64,000 bases of DNA from Cercis canadensis (GCA_003255065.1 QAOA01001066.1:2101397-2165396), one strand, 5' to 3'; shown: positions 38,001 to 54,540, numbered from the stretch's first letter. Notes: a model not told the origin generated them from the sequence alone. Numbers and translations are program-made.

Positions 38001-39112
38001 AGTGCTCAGAGATGTATTTGTTTCATTCTCAGGCAAAAAGTTCTCAGTGGGAAAGCTAATGCAGTTGATGGTGCTAGAAGAGTCAGAGCACGTGAGCGTG
38101 GTCGGGCCATTCCAGCCCCAGAAGCCAATGCAGAGATTCAAACAAACCTAGATGTATGTCTGATAAGTTTTACATTGTTATGTTTGTCTGTTGACCTCAA
38201 ATCTGGCCTCAGCTTACTAAGTTAATGCTGTCATGGAGTTTTGAATTCCGGTTCCTTCAAATTCTAGCTCGCCCATGTTGAATGCCTTTTAGGACTACAG
38301 TAGGTCTGAGCTTCCTTTTAACTTTACATGCTTGGACTGCATGAAATTTTCATGAAACCTTGCTATTTCCCTAATTTGGTGATAATATTTATAATGCTGT
38401 TCAAGACCTTTGAGACCTAGATTCTTTAGCATCCTTTACTTTGGATTCTCTGTTTTCAGGCTAGCGTGACATAAAATATGTTTTGGTGATAATCTGTGTT
38501 TTATTAGTATAATGTTATTTGCGCACATGTAGATTCACACATTCTCTACGCCAGCACAATTTGAATTTGGTTGGACCCATTGGGATCACTGGAACTTTTT
38601 TTTTTTTTTCTCATCTGTAAGGCTAAGATTTTTATGCAAACACCATTTCTCGTTTTTATGTCATAGAACTTCTTGAAATATTTTGTTTGTTCTGATGTTT
38701 ACTCATTAAAAATTGAGCTTTCAATTTTAGCAGTTTGTCTTATTTGCTGGCTTGAGCAACATTACATGTGTTTCACACTGAATTTCAGAGGTGGAGAGTT
38801 GTGACCCATGCAAATGCAAAAAGCAAGAGCGAGAAATTCCCACCTCCTCATCAGGATGGTGCTGTTGGATATCCATTGGACGCATCGCACAAAGCACCTG
38901 TTTCATTCGGTGCCAGTGATGCTTCCTTCGGCTCAGCGATATTTAATTCAAAGCCTTCAGGATCTGTTAAAAGTCATGCTGCTGCAGGACCTCATAGAGG
39001 TAGGAAAACAAATAAAGCAGACTCTCAGACGGCATCATCATGGAAATTTATGCGTGCATTCAAACCATCATCTATGGGCCCATCAATGGATTTATTATTT
39101 AGGGGCAAATGA
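35045..39112 (+). CDS. CDK-like (CRK-type) Ser/Thr protein kinase with MGC N-terminus, 569 aa, 7 exons
   Basis: Probable cyclin-dependent-kinase-like enzyme of the plant At1g54610/IBS1-type group. Exons: 35045-35377, 35493-35777, 36568-36885, 37551-37778, 37849-37949, 38033-38153, 38789-39112. The N-terminal MGC suggests myristoylation at Gly2 and S-acylation at Cys3. A basic variable region (to about 100) precedes the kinase domain: glycine loop GQGTYSNV (113-120), ATP-binding Lys135, PITAIRE-equivalent LEPESVKFMAREI, HRDIKGSN (228-235), DFG (248-250), activation-segment Thr269 before LWYRPPE. The cyclin-dependence of this group is unproven. The C-terminal extension is basic, Ser-rich and probably disordered. 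Catalytic residues are all present. The small exons 5 and 6 (101 and 121 bases) share a split Arg codon. A GA-repeat lies in the 5' region. Confidence 0.92.
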
Positions 39113-41521
39113 TCAGTTTCTGCGGTTTTTGGCATCCTATAACGGAGGACAGAAATTATTGAGGCTTTGATGCATCTTTTTTGGCATTGCGCTGTGGTTT
39201 TTGGATTCATTTTCCCCCCGTTTCTTGTTGCTCCCATTTTTTGTATTTCATTTGATATAATGTCTTTGCTGTATAATCAACAAAAAAGTTCCTTAGATCT
39301 GTATATTCAGAGGATTGAATCCCACTCCTGTACAGTTTCCGGGAGCACCTTCCTCTCCATGACCTTGAAAAAGTTATTGGAATAAACAAGAAAAAAAGAA
39401 GAAAAATGTTCTTAGTATCGCAAGCTTGAGTCTTATTTATTTTAGAGATTTTATTGAAGAATTATGTTTTCTTTTTTGCATACTTAGACATGCACACATA
39501 CTAAATGTAATTGGATCTACACTAGATAGGGCTTAAATTTCTATGAAGTGTGCAAACTGGATATATTGATATATATTTTAAATCTGAGAAGTTCATATAA
39601 ATTCAAGCTATAATGTTTTATTTTGATATATTGATAAATATCAATTGGAAATGATATTGTAATGCAAACTAGCAATCCCACAATTGTGCGCTGCTAATAT
39701 GCGAATCTTAACTGACAAATATTAGATAAATAGTGTGTGGCAGATAGCTAATGCAATTGGAATTGAAATACATTGATCGAGTATACTGTTGTTTTGGAGT
39801 TGTCATGTATGATACTTAGTTATCTATCTTAGATGTCTATCTTTAGAATGATAGAATCATAGAAATATAAGATACTTAGAAAATGTAATATCTCCATGTT
39901 TTTAGATATTCAATATCGTTAGTATTGTCCTAAATTTGAGGATCTTCGAATTTTTAGTATTGTCCCTGATACAAGATACATCAATAGAGAATTGGCCAGC
40001 AGCAACAACAACATCAATTAATCAGTTACAGATTCTGTTGCGGCATTGCCTATGGCACCTCCCCTCCACATGTTGAGGCTCAGCCAAAATATACGGCAAG
40101 TAGTTGGTAAATGATACTCTTGATAAATTGATAATAATACTGTTGTGTGACTCTGTTGTTTAGAGACTTGAAAGGGCGTGCTTGTGCTTGTGCTTGGTTT
40201 GAAGGGAAATGGGTCATCCAAAATATAATGCCCGATGCCATGTTGACGTGGATTGACACATGTCATGGGATAGAGACGTCTTAAAGAAAGAAAAAGAAAA
40301 GGGAGCCGCAAGTTGAACACAAACACAACAAGTTGTGGTTTTCAAAATACAAACACATACAACCGGAAAATTCTGGCTAAGCCATGCCCCACAATTTGTT
40401 TCAATATAGCGACGCTTGCTTCAAAATCATCCATCAATGCCCAATTCCAATACCCAACCCACGTTGGTCAGGAGAGAGGGTAATGCGAGAAATTTCCAAG
40501 AATACACAAGACCCTTCGGAAGCAGAAGAAGAAGAAATTTTCCACTTGATACATAATATGACTCCTTTATCTTGTGGGATTTACAAGTTTGTTCCTTAAA
40601 TTGCGCAAGCAAGATTGAGAATTTTTTGTTCAAAGCTCTGGTGCGTCTTTCATTGTACACCAGGCCCCTTCGTTACTATGTGCTCTTTGTTTGATGATGG
40701 AGACAGAAACAGAAACATGAGGAAGGGGTAAACGAATATAATTCTGTATATGCTCATTCCATGTTTTGGTTCTGGGAATTTAACGAGTAACATAAATACG
40801 GGGTTTATATTTATATCAACCCCGATGATGGAAAACACCCCCCCCCCCCCCCCCCCCCCCCCCCNNNNNNNNNNNNNNNNNNNNNNNNNNNNNNNNNNNN
40901 NNNNNNNNNNNNNNNNNNNNNNNNNNNNNNNNNNNNNNNNNNNNNNNNNNNNNNNNNNNNNNNNNNNNNNNNNNNNNNNNNNNNNNNNNNNNNNNNNNNN
41001 NNNNNNNNNNNNNNNNNNNNNNNNNNNNTTTTTTTTTTATGGGTGCTTCGAATTTGTTTTCCTTGTGGTTGTCGTTTGAGTTTAATATGGTCGAGCTTCG
41101 GCAACCAATGTGACGTCTGGCAATGAAGCATTATGTCTCATTTTGTTATGGATTTTTTTTTTTTTTAAGCTTGCAGATTTTCTCTGTCAATAATGTATCT
41201 TATGTGTGTCTATTGGATATTAGTAGGAACTCATAAACCAACTTTTTGAATTTTTCTGCAGGAGATTGCATCTGGTTTGTTAATGCTGGTCACAAGGTGT
41301 TGACTTTTTCTGTTTGGCATGAAGTGAGGGTGCCATATAGTCTGCTAAATAAGAATTACTTATTTTATCTGAGGGAAGTACAGTATTTACAGCTGCGCTG
41401 GTGTTGGAACATGCAAGTACCAATTTTTTGCATAAATGAACATGGAAGGTGATAAGACATAGAGTGAGGTGAAGAAAGGTCCATCTTGAAAATTTGGAAA
41501 AACGGTATTCTAAAAATAGAA
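39113..41521. other. Intergenic with 164-N gap; 5' flank of the Atos-like gene
   Basis: Kinase 3' UTR to about 39400, then AT-rich DNA. N bases fill 40865-41028 between a C-run and a T-run. A CTGCAG acceptor-like site at about 41257-41262 may end a 5' UTR intron of the next gene. No further coding region is supported. Confidence 0.5.
40865..41028. other. 164-N assembly gap
   Basis: The gap lies between a C-run (about 40838-40864) and a T-run, so both edges are low-complexity and the true length is uncertain. Confidence 0.95.
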
Positions 41522-44652
<3,131 letters not shown>

Positions 44653-45478
44653 AATACCAGAATGTTTCGCTCTCAGATAGTTTTGTACATGTAGTTGTAA
44701 ATATTTGTACATACCCAATTCATTTCATCTGTTCATTTTGGGGCCAATTGCCTCATTGAACTTGTAAATTACATACGTTCTGTCAATGTTTGATTCATAG
44801 TTCTATATCTATTGACTCTACACACGTGTGCTTCTTCTCTCCACACCCACTTCACTGTACCCGTTTGAAGAACTTATCATGTTGTTCCATGACATTTTCA
44901 CATGCATTGCTTCCACCATAATATCAATGGAATGAAGTTATTAAAAGATGGCAATAGCTGCCAAGAGTAGCCTACCCTTTCAATCGATAATGTTAGTTTC
45001 TATTGATGTTAGCATTGCTAAATTTTATTCCAACATATCAGCAAAAGGACATTAATATTTAATACCAAAATAAATTTAGAAGTAGAAAAGGACATAGTCA
45101 TTGATATTAATATTTAATACCAAAACGTGTCGTAGCAACTTCTTCATTTAAGAGTTTTGAATTTTTGAACAAACGACATACGAAATCAAGTATCCTCAAT
45201 CCAATTTGCATGAAATCAAAGCAACGTATGGGAAATTGAGATATTTGTGTATCAAATATTTAGTCCACATCATCATACATATATCACACTCCATATGCTG
45301 TTTCTTTTCAAATATTTAGCTGGGAGATGAGACAGTGATAGTGTGCTCGTAAACTTCTTCAATCTTTCTCTCTTGAAAGGTTCCTCGCCTTTTCCAGCTA
45401 CCCTTTCACTTGATCACGTTCTCCCTTTATAATTCTACTCTGTTCTTGCCCTGTTTTTGCTCTGTTTTCAACAGCAAC
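44653..45478. other. Intergenic and promoter of CASP-like gene 1
   Basis: The 3' UTR of the Atos-like gene is followed by a short direct repeat (ATTAATATTTAATACCAAAA at about 45051 and 45107). The CASP-like promoter block follows, with TAGTGTGCTCGTAAAC at about 45339 and CTTGAAAGGTTCCTC at about 45372. Confidence 0.6.
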
Positions 45479-46272
45479 ATGCCTTCTCCTAAAGATCTGA
45501 TGGACAACGTTGAAGCCAAACATCAACAAAACCCCAGATTAGCTGTCCTTGGAGCCAAACTTCAAATAATCCCTTTTCTGAAAAGCCAGAGAGTTTTGCT
45601 GGGAGCCCAGATTACGTTGAGACTTGTGACACTTGTTGCTACGTTCACTGCAACACTGTGTACGCTTACCAGCCACCAATCTACTCTGATTCTGGGCATG
45701 ACGCCTGCTTTCAAGTAACATCAAACCAGATACCAAAATCTGCCATTTAAATCAAAGCTCGTCAATTTCTTTCTTATTTTCGACCACTTTATGTCTCTAT
45801 CTTGCAGGTTCTTTGCTTTTGGAAATGCTATTGCATGCATCTTTGTCCTTATAACTTTGTTACAAACCATTGTTTTATACCGTCAAGGCACATGCCGTAG
45901 CAGCTGCTACTACTTGTTGGTCCTGCACGACATGGTATCATTTTTCTGAAGATTTTCCCATAATAAATTTCTCACTTGAACTTATGCAAGAGATTATTCT
46001 GTGATATAATGTAGTTACCCATTCTGCGGTTTTGATCATGAATTTGACAGATAATGTTAGTGCTAATAACTGCGGGATGTGCCGCCGCAACAGCTATAGG
46101 GGACGTGGGGATGCATGGAAATCCCCACAGCGGTTGGGCTCCAATCTGTGATCATTTTAGGAAATTTTGCCGTAGAGTCACCATTTCCATGATATTTTCT
46201 TATGTATCAGTCGTTTCCTTGCTGACGCTTACTGCAATGTCTGCAATGAACACCAAAGAGATTATAGTTTAG
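45479..46272 (+). CDS. CASP-like membrane protein (CASPL1 type), copy 1, 194 aa, 3 exons
   Basis: Four-transmembrane protein of the CASP/MARVEL family; CASPs form plasma-membrane scaffolds for local wall modification, and roles of most CASP-like members are unknown. Exons: 45479-45714, 45808-45934, 46051-46272. TM1 holds the conserved Arg (AQITLRLVTLVATF). TM2 is at FFAFGNAIACIFVL and TM3 begins at the HDMIMLVLITAG segment with the conserved Asp. The second extracellular loop reads GNPHSGWAPICDHFRKFC, with two Cys as in CASPs. TM4 ends in MNTKEIIV. Both introns match those of the two paralogues at 56.6 and 58.7 kb. It is shorter than the others because the region between TM1 and TM2 lacks the PPSYYS segment. 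Confidence 0.9.
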
Positions 46273-47994
46273 GGCTTCGAATTCGAACTGTTTGTGTGAA
46301 GAACATGAGGTGATAGGATGACTATAAGTTGTTATAATTATTATAAGATATCTCGTGATCTATCAAGTGGACCAATTCCTTCAATAATGTAGTTTAGGAA
46401 TTTATTTCCATCAACACGGTACATTTGAAAATATTTCCATGAATATGATTGGTTTTTTTTTTTTAATATTATTTGAAATGAAATGGAGTTGGGCCATTTC
46501 ATTACAATTTTGTTTTTTTTTTTTTTGCAAGCTAAAGCATTTATGGAATCTGCTTTTTCTCTTAAACTTTAGTAGTGAAATAACTATTGCATGTTACATG
46601 GTCTATGCGTTCATTGGGTAACGACTTTTCTAATTGTATACATAATGTTATGTGACTACATTTTAGATTGCGTAATNTTTTTTTTTTTTTTTTTTGCAAG
46701 CTAAAGCATTTATGGAATCTGCTTTTTCTCTTAAACTTTAGTAGTGAAATAACTATTGCATGTTACATGTCTATGTGTTCATTGGGTAACGACTTTTCTA
46801 ATTGTATACATAATGTTATGTGACTACATTTTAGATTGCGTAATAAATTTTAAGATTGTATCATTCTATTCCATATTTTGTCATTAATATTATGTGATAA
46901 CATTTAAAATTGCATAACGACTTTTGATATTGCATTTATACATTTTAGATTGCGTCTTCACTTTTGATTTTGCATCTCGACATTTGAGAATGCGTATTGC
47001 CATTCTTCCCAGTCCTCTATAAATACGTCCGCAACATAGTTGAGAAATGCACGTTAATTAGTATTTATCAAAATTTAAAATGCACGTTGGTTAGTATTCA
47101 TCAGACTTCCTTGTAAAAAAGAGTTGTAAACACTGCGAAGCTTGAAAGTGTTATACAAGTTTGCTAAGATTAAAAGTACTATGTGAGTTTGTGGTAGCTG
47201 AGGTTAAAGTTTAAATATTTTGAGCTTTTAAAGATACGTTTATGTTACTATTTTATATTAGATTATATACAATAGTATAATATATATTTTATGTTAGAAT
47301 ATTGTTAAAAATAATTGTGTTATTGTAGTTTAATGTTTTGATGTTTCTTAAGTTTAAGTTATATGGATATTTTTATTGTGTTATGTATATACTATTTATT
47401 TTAATAGGGAATTTTGATTGTTATTGCACTTCCTACATTATGTGAATAATACTGTTAAAGAATCTGTCATTTTTTTATTAACATCGTATTTTTAAACTTT
47501 CATCAATACTTCTACACTTTACACCGCACTTTTAAATTATTTTTTATATTAAATGCCAATTATAATGTATAGAGTCTATGAATATTGATGAAAAATGATT
47601 ACAAAGTATTGTAATTATATATAAATAAATTATTAATTAATATAAAAATAATTTTTATAGAAATGTGGTAATATTTATATAGTAATAGTGTAAAAAAATA
47701 TATTTTAGGAATATATATTAGTATTTAATATGAAATATTTATATATTAATAGTGCATGGATAAACTGTTTAAGACGAAGATGCATATTTTAATATATTTC
47801 AGTGGTCAGATATATGATTGGGCCCAAGACGTGATGTATCAGAGTCTGAGCCCTATTAGGTTGAACTTGAAGAACAAATGTGGACTAAACATGTTAAAAT
47901 ATTTGTCCACACCAAATTATGTCTTCAAGCAAATCAAGTGGTTTACAAGATGATTTATAGATTTTCGATATCAGTCAATTCATTATTATTTTTT
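46273..47994. other. Intergenic with false duplication and AT-rich DNA
   Basis: Bases 46512-46676 recur at 46678-46844 around a single N at 46677 (likely artefact). Then comes very AT-rich DNA with degenerate TTTTAGATTGCG-like words (46830-46995). No gene is supported. The left boundary of the Mutator-like element probably lies in 46.9-48.0 kb, but I could not identify its terminal inverted repeat. Confidence 0.5.
46512..46844. repeat. 165 bp duplication around a single N (likely assembly artefact)
   Basis: Two near-identical copies starting with a T-run and GCAAGCTAAAGC and ending in TTTTAGATTGCGTAAT are separated by one N at 46677. They differ by a base or two (CATGGTCTATGCG versus CATGTCTATGTG). 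Confidence 0.8.
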
Positions 47995-50575
47995 TATTGT
48001 GGACTGATGCTGATGTTGAGATGATGTTTAAGAGTAATGTTCAACATAATATTCAATGTCTAATTAAGATATATGTGAAGATTGACATTGTGGAAGATAA
48101 GATTGGTGAAAATGGGGGCTAACCTAAAGCTGTTGATAGAGCTGACCCAAGTTTAATTCCTCATTAATTCCCTTCATACAGTCAAGTCAGTTTGAGATCT
48201 GAAAGATGTTATCAACTGTATGTTACTACTTTTCTCATCTATCGTTTTTATCCTAGTTCTATTAAAATCAATATGTCATCACGTCTTCATGGCTATGATT
48301 ACGGTGACCCATGACTGAGTTCAAATACGAGGTAAGTGGGGAGCACAGAAGAAATTGAACGTAGTTCTGGTCATGAGGACCAAATTATGAGTCATGGTAA
48401 CTTTTCTATTGATTCCTTGATTGATATAAGTTACGATAACGAATATTTCAATAAAGACAGAGATGAAGGGAGTAACGACTTTGATGTTAAACAATTATTA
48501 GATTTGAATGTTGATATTGTTGTTGGTGATGGAACTGATTGTAGCATATCACAAAATGCACAGCAATCGTAATATAGTGTTTCACTAAGTCATTATTCAA
48601 ACGCCAATCACGACGCTTTTCAAATAACTGATGATATGGGAGGAGTAGCCAGTGAAAAGTGACAAAAAGGCTAAAAGTTGTATATTAGGCAAAGATTTCA
48701 ATCAAAAGACGCATTGTAACTTGTTGTAAAACAATACTCTCTCAACGTGCGTCAAACATTTACAGTAAAAGAGTTGGACCGTCAAGTATGGAGTCTGATA
48801 TGTTCGAATCAAAGTAACGGGTGCAACTTGCGACTTAAACCTTGCTTGAGGAGCAAGAGCAAATTATAAGATATCAGAAAATACAATAGTCCTTATATTT
48901 GCGTATCTCATACTCTGACACAATATCACAATAAGCTGGATGACAATGTGATTGCGTCCGCCATTTATGAAATGATTGATAAGAAGTTACACATTTCCAT
49001 AAAAATCATACAGGAGTGGATAAGAAATAACATTTCGTACTAAATATCTTATAAAAAAGTATGACGTGCAAAGTAAAAAGCGATTGCAAAAGTGTTCGGT
49101 AGTTTAAAAGAAAGTTACACACAATTGCCTAAATGGATAGTTACAATGAAAGCTGCGACACTAGGAACTGTGGTCGAATTGTGTCTTGATGATTATTACA
49201 TTGAGAGTCGCGTTGAAAATGAGACTAAAATATTTAAGCGTGTCTTTTAGACTTTCAAGGCATATGTAGAAGTTTTATTTTTCTGTAAGCCAATTATTCA
49301 AATCAATAAGACATTCTTATACGGAAAGTATCGTGACACATTGTTAATCACCACGACGCAAGATAGTAATCTTCAATCATTGCCAATTGCATACATTATC
49401 ATTAAAAGAGAAATAAAACCTGCAAGGACATGAATCTTGAAATTACTCTGGAAACATGTTGCACAAGACATCCAAAATCTGACATTGGTCTCAGATAAAC
49501 ATATTAATATATTATCTTCCATTAAAGATGAACGACTGAGATAGCGTCCACTATGAGCTCACTATTTCTTTTGCTTGCGCCATGTTGTCAACAATTAAAA
49601 CAACGCTTTCAAGAAAAAATCCCTGAAACAAAAAATATATAATATTTGTGAGAGCATCACTCATTTTTCATAAGTTGCAATGTTATGAATTAGTCAATTT
49701 TCATTTAACATGAGTTATCTTCTTGTATGAATCATTCTAGCATCTTAATTGAAAAAACTTAAATATGATGAGTATATGCGAGAGATACGAATTGAATACC
49801 AGGAAGACTAACCATTGACATATCTTTAAAATCTTAATCCAGCAAAGTGAATGTTACATGGGGACACTAGGAAGACGTTATAGGCAAATGACAACAAATT
49901 TGGTTGAGTTAATGAACAAAACTTTGAAAGGAGTTCACAATTTACTCATTATATCTCTTGTTCAAACAACTTATTACAGGATGAATGAAATATTTATGAC
50001 TAGATGAAAAAGGGCTCGGATACAAATGAGCAGTGGGTAACGTTGGACCGATGATGTTATTAACAAAATGTAAATTAATACAAAAAATGCATCCACACAC
50101 AAGTCAATTGCCTTTGATAGGGATAGAGAATCTTTTGAAATTGAAGAAATATATGACTCATTCACAAAAAGACATGAGCGCAAATTTTCTTTAAATCTTT
50201 CTAAGAGGAAATGTGTTTGCGGAGAGTTTCAAGCCCTTCATTTACTATGCTCTCACGTAATGGCTGCATACGCAGCTATTGTCTAAAATGAGTGGACATA
50301 TGTTGATCCCCTATACTCTATCCAATCAGTGGTGGATGCTTATCGAGAAACGTTTAATCTAATTGAAGAAAAAAAAATATTAGTCTCCAAATAACGGATT
50401 GAAGGTCGTGTCTAACCCTGCAATGTTGAAAAAAAATATCGTCTTTGTTCTACTCGAATATGAAATGAGATAGACTGACATCATTTTCGATGTGCTAGTA
50501 GTAGATGCAGCCTTTGTCAATTAGAACGGCATAACAGGCGAAGTTGTCATAACAAAAGGGCAAATCATCCATAAA
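47995..50575 (+). pseudogene. Mutator-like (MULE) transposase, decayed
   Basis: Remnant of a MuDR-type transposase with many stops and frameshifts. The order of recognisable parts is: an N-terminal acidic segment (48336-48572); a MuDR DNA-binding domain from about 48700 (FQSKDAL.., FTVKELDRQVW.L.CSN..GCN.RLKPCLR.., YNSPYICVSHTLTQYHNKLD); the transposase core from about 49050 (LPKWIVTMKAATLGTVVELC, KTFLYGKYRDTLLITTTQD, LTLVSDKH); a SWIM zinc finger at about 50205-50280 (CVCGEFQALHLLCSHVMAA); and a zinc knuckle at about 50500-50550 (CX2CX4HX4C, CSLCQLERHNRRSC). In the core, the expected first catalytic Asp is Asn (codon 49305-49307). Tail-to-tail with the plant mobile domain relic on the other strand. 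Confidence 0.8.
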
Positions 50576-50954
50576 TTTATTTCTAGTTCGCTATTTTTGT
50601 TATTTCTATGCGATTGCAATATATAATTTAAATTTTTTATAAAAGATTCTAGATAATATTTAATGAATAAGTGTTATATTTAAAATGATTGTTAATATTT
50701 GTTACTTCCATGAGATTTAAGAAAGTGTTATTTTGACAAAGTTTTATTATCATAATAATAATTAATAGGTTGTGAAAATGATATTGCAATATACAACCGG
50801 AAATATTTTTTGAATGTGTAGGTGTCACTAGATGATCGATACTGATTTTTTGTATCTATTAGACTCTATGTTGCATGACTATCTCCAAGTCTATAGTGTA
50901 ATTTAAAAACTAATTTAAACAGTAAATGATCAACTAATGTAAATTAACAGTTTA

Positions 50955-53900
50955 TTTATTTACAGATAACTTTTTATACAAATATCTATTAAGAAGTATA
51001 ATGTAAAAAATACATGTTATGTACAATTTAGGTTTACTTAGGCTTACGACCACGTCCACATCCACTTTTATATCTACCTTGTAGGAGATGGCTTTCTGTC
51101 CCACATGTAGTTTCGCATATCTCACGTTGACCACGTCCTGTGGGGTTGGCCGACTGTTAAGCATGAACCTTGTCTAGGATGCGAAACTCATCCAAGAATT
51201 CTGAGAAGTTTAGTTGAGTACCACCTTAGTTCGTGTAATTAACATAAGTATCTAAGTGTGAGGTCCTCATAAGATCGGCCGACATATTTGAAAATTCATC
51301 ATACGACGACCTTAGTCCCAAGTTTAGGTCATGACCCATGTCGACACCAACTGCTGATGGACAGCACTGCCATGAGAGAAAAATGTTATATGAGAGCAAA
51401 ACAATTCCCCTATATAAGCACTAGGCACCATGTAACTAGCTGACGATTGCTGAGCAATATGTGTTGGTTGTTGTACAAGTGGTGTGGAATCGGCCACATC
51501 GTCATGGCTTTGAGAACGTCGTTTGGATGAAGAATGTGACTGTGACCTCCAACGTGACAAGCTTGATCCATCTATATGAAGGCCTCCATATGCATCGGGA
51601 CATGGTGCCATAGGCGGGTCAGTGCCATAGGCGTTGACCCGTAATGCTGACTGTCATACTGCAATTGAATTAATCATCACCAGGCCCTCCACTGTGTATA
51701 CAATTGTGTAAGCTCACCTTGAAAGACGCTTCACATCTCTTGGGTTGGTTGACGTTGGGAAGATTACTCTTTGAATAGTGGAGGCTACTAGAATGGGGGT
51801 GGTGGAGACTGCTATTGCAGGGGTGGTTAATGCTGCACTAGAAGTGTCTACTTTAAAATTATGAACACATATGAATCATTTATTACAGGCATTAACATGA
51901 AACACGTATAATTAAATTGTAACATGAATTACATAAAAATTTTATCTGATGCTTTGCGAGAGCATTTTCTACACTCATCCACTTACGAGTGCATATAGTC
52001 AAGCACAATAGGGATATCCGACAGCTACACATACCAACATTGGTTTGTACGGTCATCCCATGCCTTAATGTGTTGATGGTGGAATTGTTCTCAATTCGTC
52101 ATTGTTTTCCCCTAAGGTCAATGTATGCAAGTCCCTATTGGACATTACTGCTCAATGAATGTGTTGTTGCCCTCCAAACTATCGAATGACTCGGTCCGAG
52201 CAATACAACTCCACAATAAAAAAAACATATGAGGGGTACCCTGACAGTCCAAATCGGTGTGCTGGTAAAACAATAACCTGACAACTGAACTAGCATCTCA
52301 GCGGTGTGTGATCATCATATTACCTGGTAATATTAAATCACAAGACAGTTAAATATTTTTATTTAATATAGGATAAAATAAAATTATCATTATCATTAAT
52401 TAGTAAATCTCACCTTATTTTTTTAAGTCTAATAAGTGTGTTGTGGTATCCCCTGATGTGGTGATACGAGACGTCTCTACAAACCAACTATACATTTCAC
52501 CTATGATATGAATGACACTCAATAAATATTAACCACAATACAAGAAATCCAAATATAAGAATATTAAACATCTGAAAAACATAAATTAATGGTTTTAGAA
52601 TAATATAAACTTACCGCATGTCAAGTGGCCCCAAATTTAGGTTGTAGTTCATAACTCGTGTTGAAGCTATGGTGGGAAACCTCTCCCAAGCCTATATCAC
52701 CAGTAATGTCAAACAGCCAGCTATTTTTTTTCGCACCCACCATGCAATTACTGCATAGCTGCCTGTATAAACACACAAGAATTGCAGATCCCCAATTATA
52801 CTGCATTGTCTCATGCATGTTCTCCAATAATTTAAGGTACATGACATGCATGTAACTTCTTGTGTAGTTAGGAATCAACCACCCACCAATCAACCTCAAA
52901 ATATATGTTTTAGCATACTGTTGTACAATTGCATCAAGTGCATTATTAGGATACACATCGAATTGACTTTGAAGCCAGTTAAGCAACACTTTCGAACCTC
53001 AAATCGCGCCTGCGGGGGGAAACTACGCCAAGCAAGTGCTCACAAAGTGCATATGCGCTGTAGTGTGTGCATTCAGTCACATCGTTTATGTCAAATGGTA
53101 GCCTCAATAGCACTTTCATATCTTGCAAGGTAATAGTATATTCTTCGATAGACATATGAAATGTGTGCGTCTCCGGCCTCCATCGCTCGACTAATGCTTG
53201 GACTAAGACACATCAAGGTGAATGTACTGCAATTTTGTGACACCTCCAAACCCAACTAGGGCCACATAATGCAACATTTGCGGATCATCTGGTGAATAGG
53301 CACTAGCATGGCTACGGGTGCGCAATGATATATTCTGCTGTTTTAATTATCATATCAATCATTTTAAACACATATGTACATTATAATACGAGCATAAATA
53401 AATTTTTTTATCATTTAAATATTATCATCATATTAACTATAATTTAAAAAAAATATATTCTAAACTCTATTCTAAAACAAATAAGTGATAATAATATCAA
53501 CTGCAAGAACGAATATTATTCTTTTATGCTTTCTTAACTTTATTGCATAAAAAAATAACTATCATATATTATGATATAAATATCCTCGTTATATTAACTA
53601 TATCTACAATATTATTTCTAACATTAATCTAACTTAAATATGAAAATACATTATTTTTAAATATTTTACTTATGATTTTATTGCATAAAAAATATAACTA
53701 ATATACATTATGATATAAACATCCACATATATTACAAGAGCTAAAAAATTAATTTTAACATTAATCTAACTTAACTATTTCAAACACTAATCTAAATTAT
53801 TTTCAACACTAAACTCAAATTTTATTGCATGAAAAATGTAGTTCATATACATTATAATATAAATATTCCTATTATATTAACTATAGCTAAACAATTATTT

Positions 53901-54058
53901 CTAACACAAGTTTAACTATAATGTATAAAAATTAATGTTGATTAAGTTTAACATATAAAACTTACTTGTCCATCCCATATTGTATTTGAAATATGTGTTT
54001 CTTGTTCTGTCAATACTGAATTATTTTTTGGACTCGAATGTACAGCTTCATATGTCAT
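50955..54058 (-). pseudogene. Plant mobile domain (PMD, MAIN-like) gene of the MULE, decayed
   Basis: Minus-strand relic of a PMD/MAIN-like gene. A first exon 54058-53966 (MTYEAVHSSPKNNS.., ending in WDGQ before GTAAGT) is followed by a second block from 53338 (DDPQMLHYVALVGFGGVTKLQ.., then LVERWRPETHTFHMS and TITLQDMKVLLRLPFD, YALCEHLLGV). Then comes 52989-52621 (LLNWLQSQFDVYPNNALDAI, GGWLIPNYT, YLKLLENMHE, WGSAILVCLYRQLC). Further pieces lie at about 52200 (VPLICFFIVELYCSDRVIRQ) and 51611-51324. The end is a basic GRGRK-like tail near 51040. At least three frameshifts separate the pieces. PMD genes occur both as host genes and within Mutator-like elements. The neighbouring transposase indicates the latter. 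Confidence 0.75.
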
Positions 54059-54477
54059 AATAATAGGAAGAACAGAAGATGAACTAAAATAAATAAAAAA
54101 TTATACTTAGTCATTTGAAGTGAAAAGCTAAACAAATAAGATGAACAAGACACTCGATGAGACACCGTCGATGAGAAGAGAGAAACAAAAAAGATAAATT
54201 AAGAGATTGAATGAAGAAGAAGAAAAAGAAGAGGTGATAACATCTGTAAGAAAAGAGAAAAAAGAAATTTAAATGAAGAAATTGTGTGTGCGGCAGCTAA
54301 AATAAGGACAGGCATGCAGGGAATCCTCGGGTGGATGCATGAATCCTTCATGCATGCGTCATTTCAATAGTGGAAGGGAAAAAAAAATTCATTGTGCAAA
54401 TATGCCATTTGGTAATGCATGCAGAACATGTTAAGCTACAGTGACACATGTACAACATTTCGTCTGACAGCCATTAT

Positions 54478-54540
54478 TAAATGGCGCCATATCATTTGTC
54501 GCCTCTTAAGGTGAGAAGCAACAAATGATATGACGTCATT
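54478..54540. repeat. Hairpin-forming inverted repeat near the MULE right flank
   Basis: AATGGCGCCATATCATTTGT on the left pairs with ACAAATGATATGACGTCATT on the right, with only a few mismatches and a loop of about 20 bases. It may be part of the terminal structure of the adjoining Mutator-like element or a separate small foldback. Confidence 0.5.

Noticed and set aside
40018-40326. 102-codon minus-strand frame near the kinase 3' flank
   Set aside because: No family resemblance and no codon-like structure; it overlaps low-complexity DNA near an N gap.
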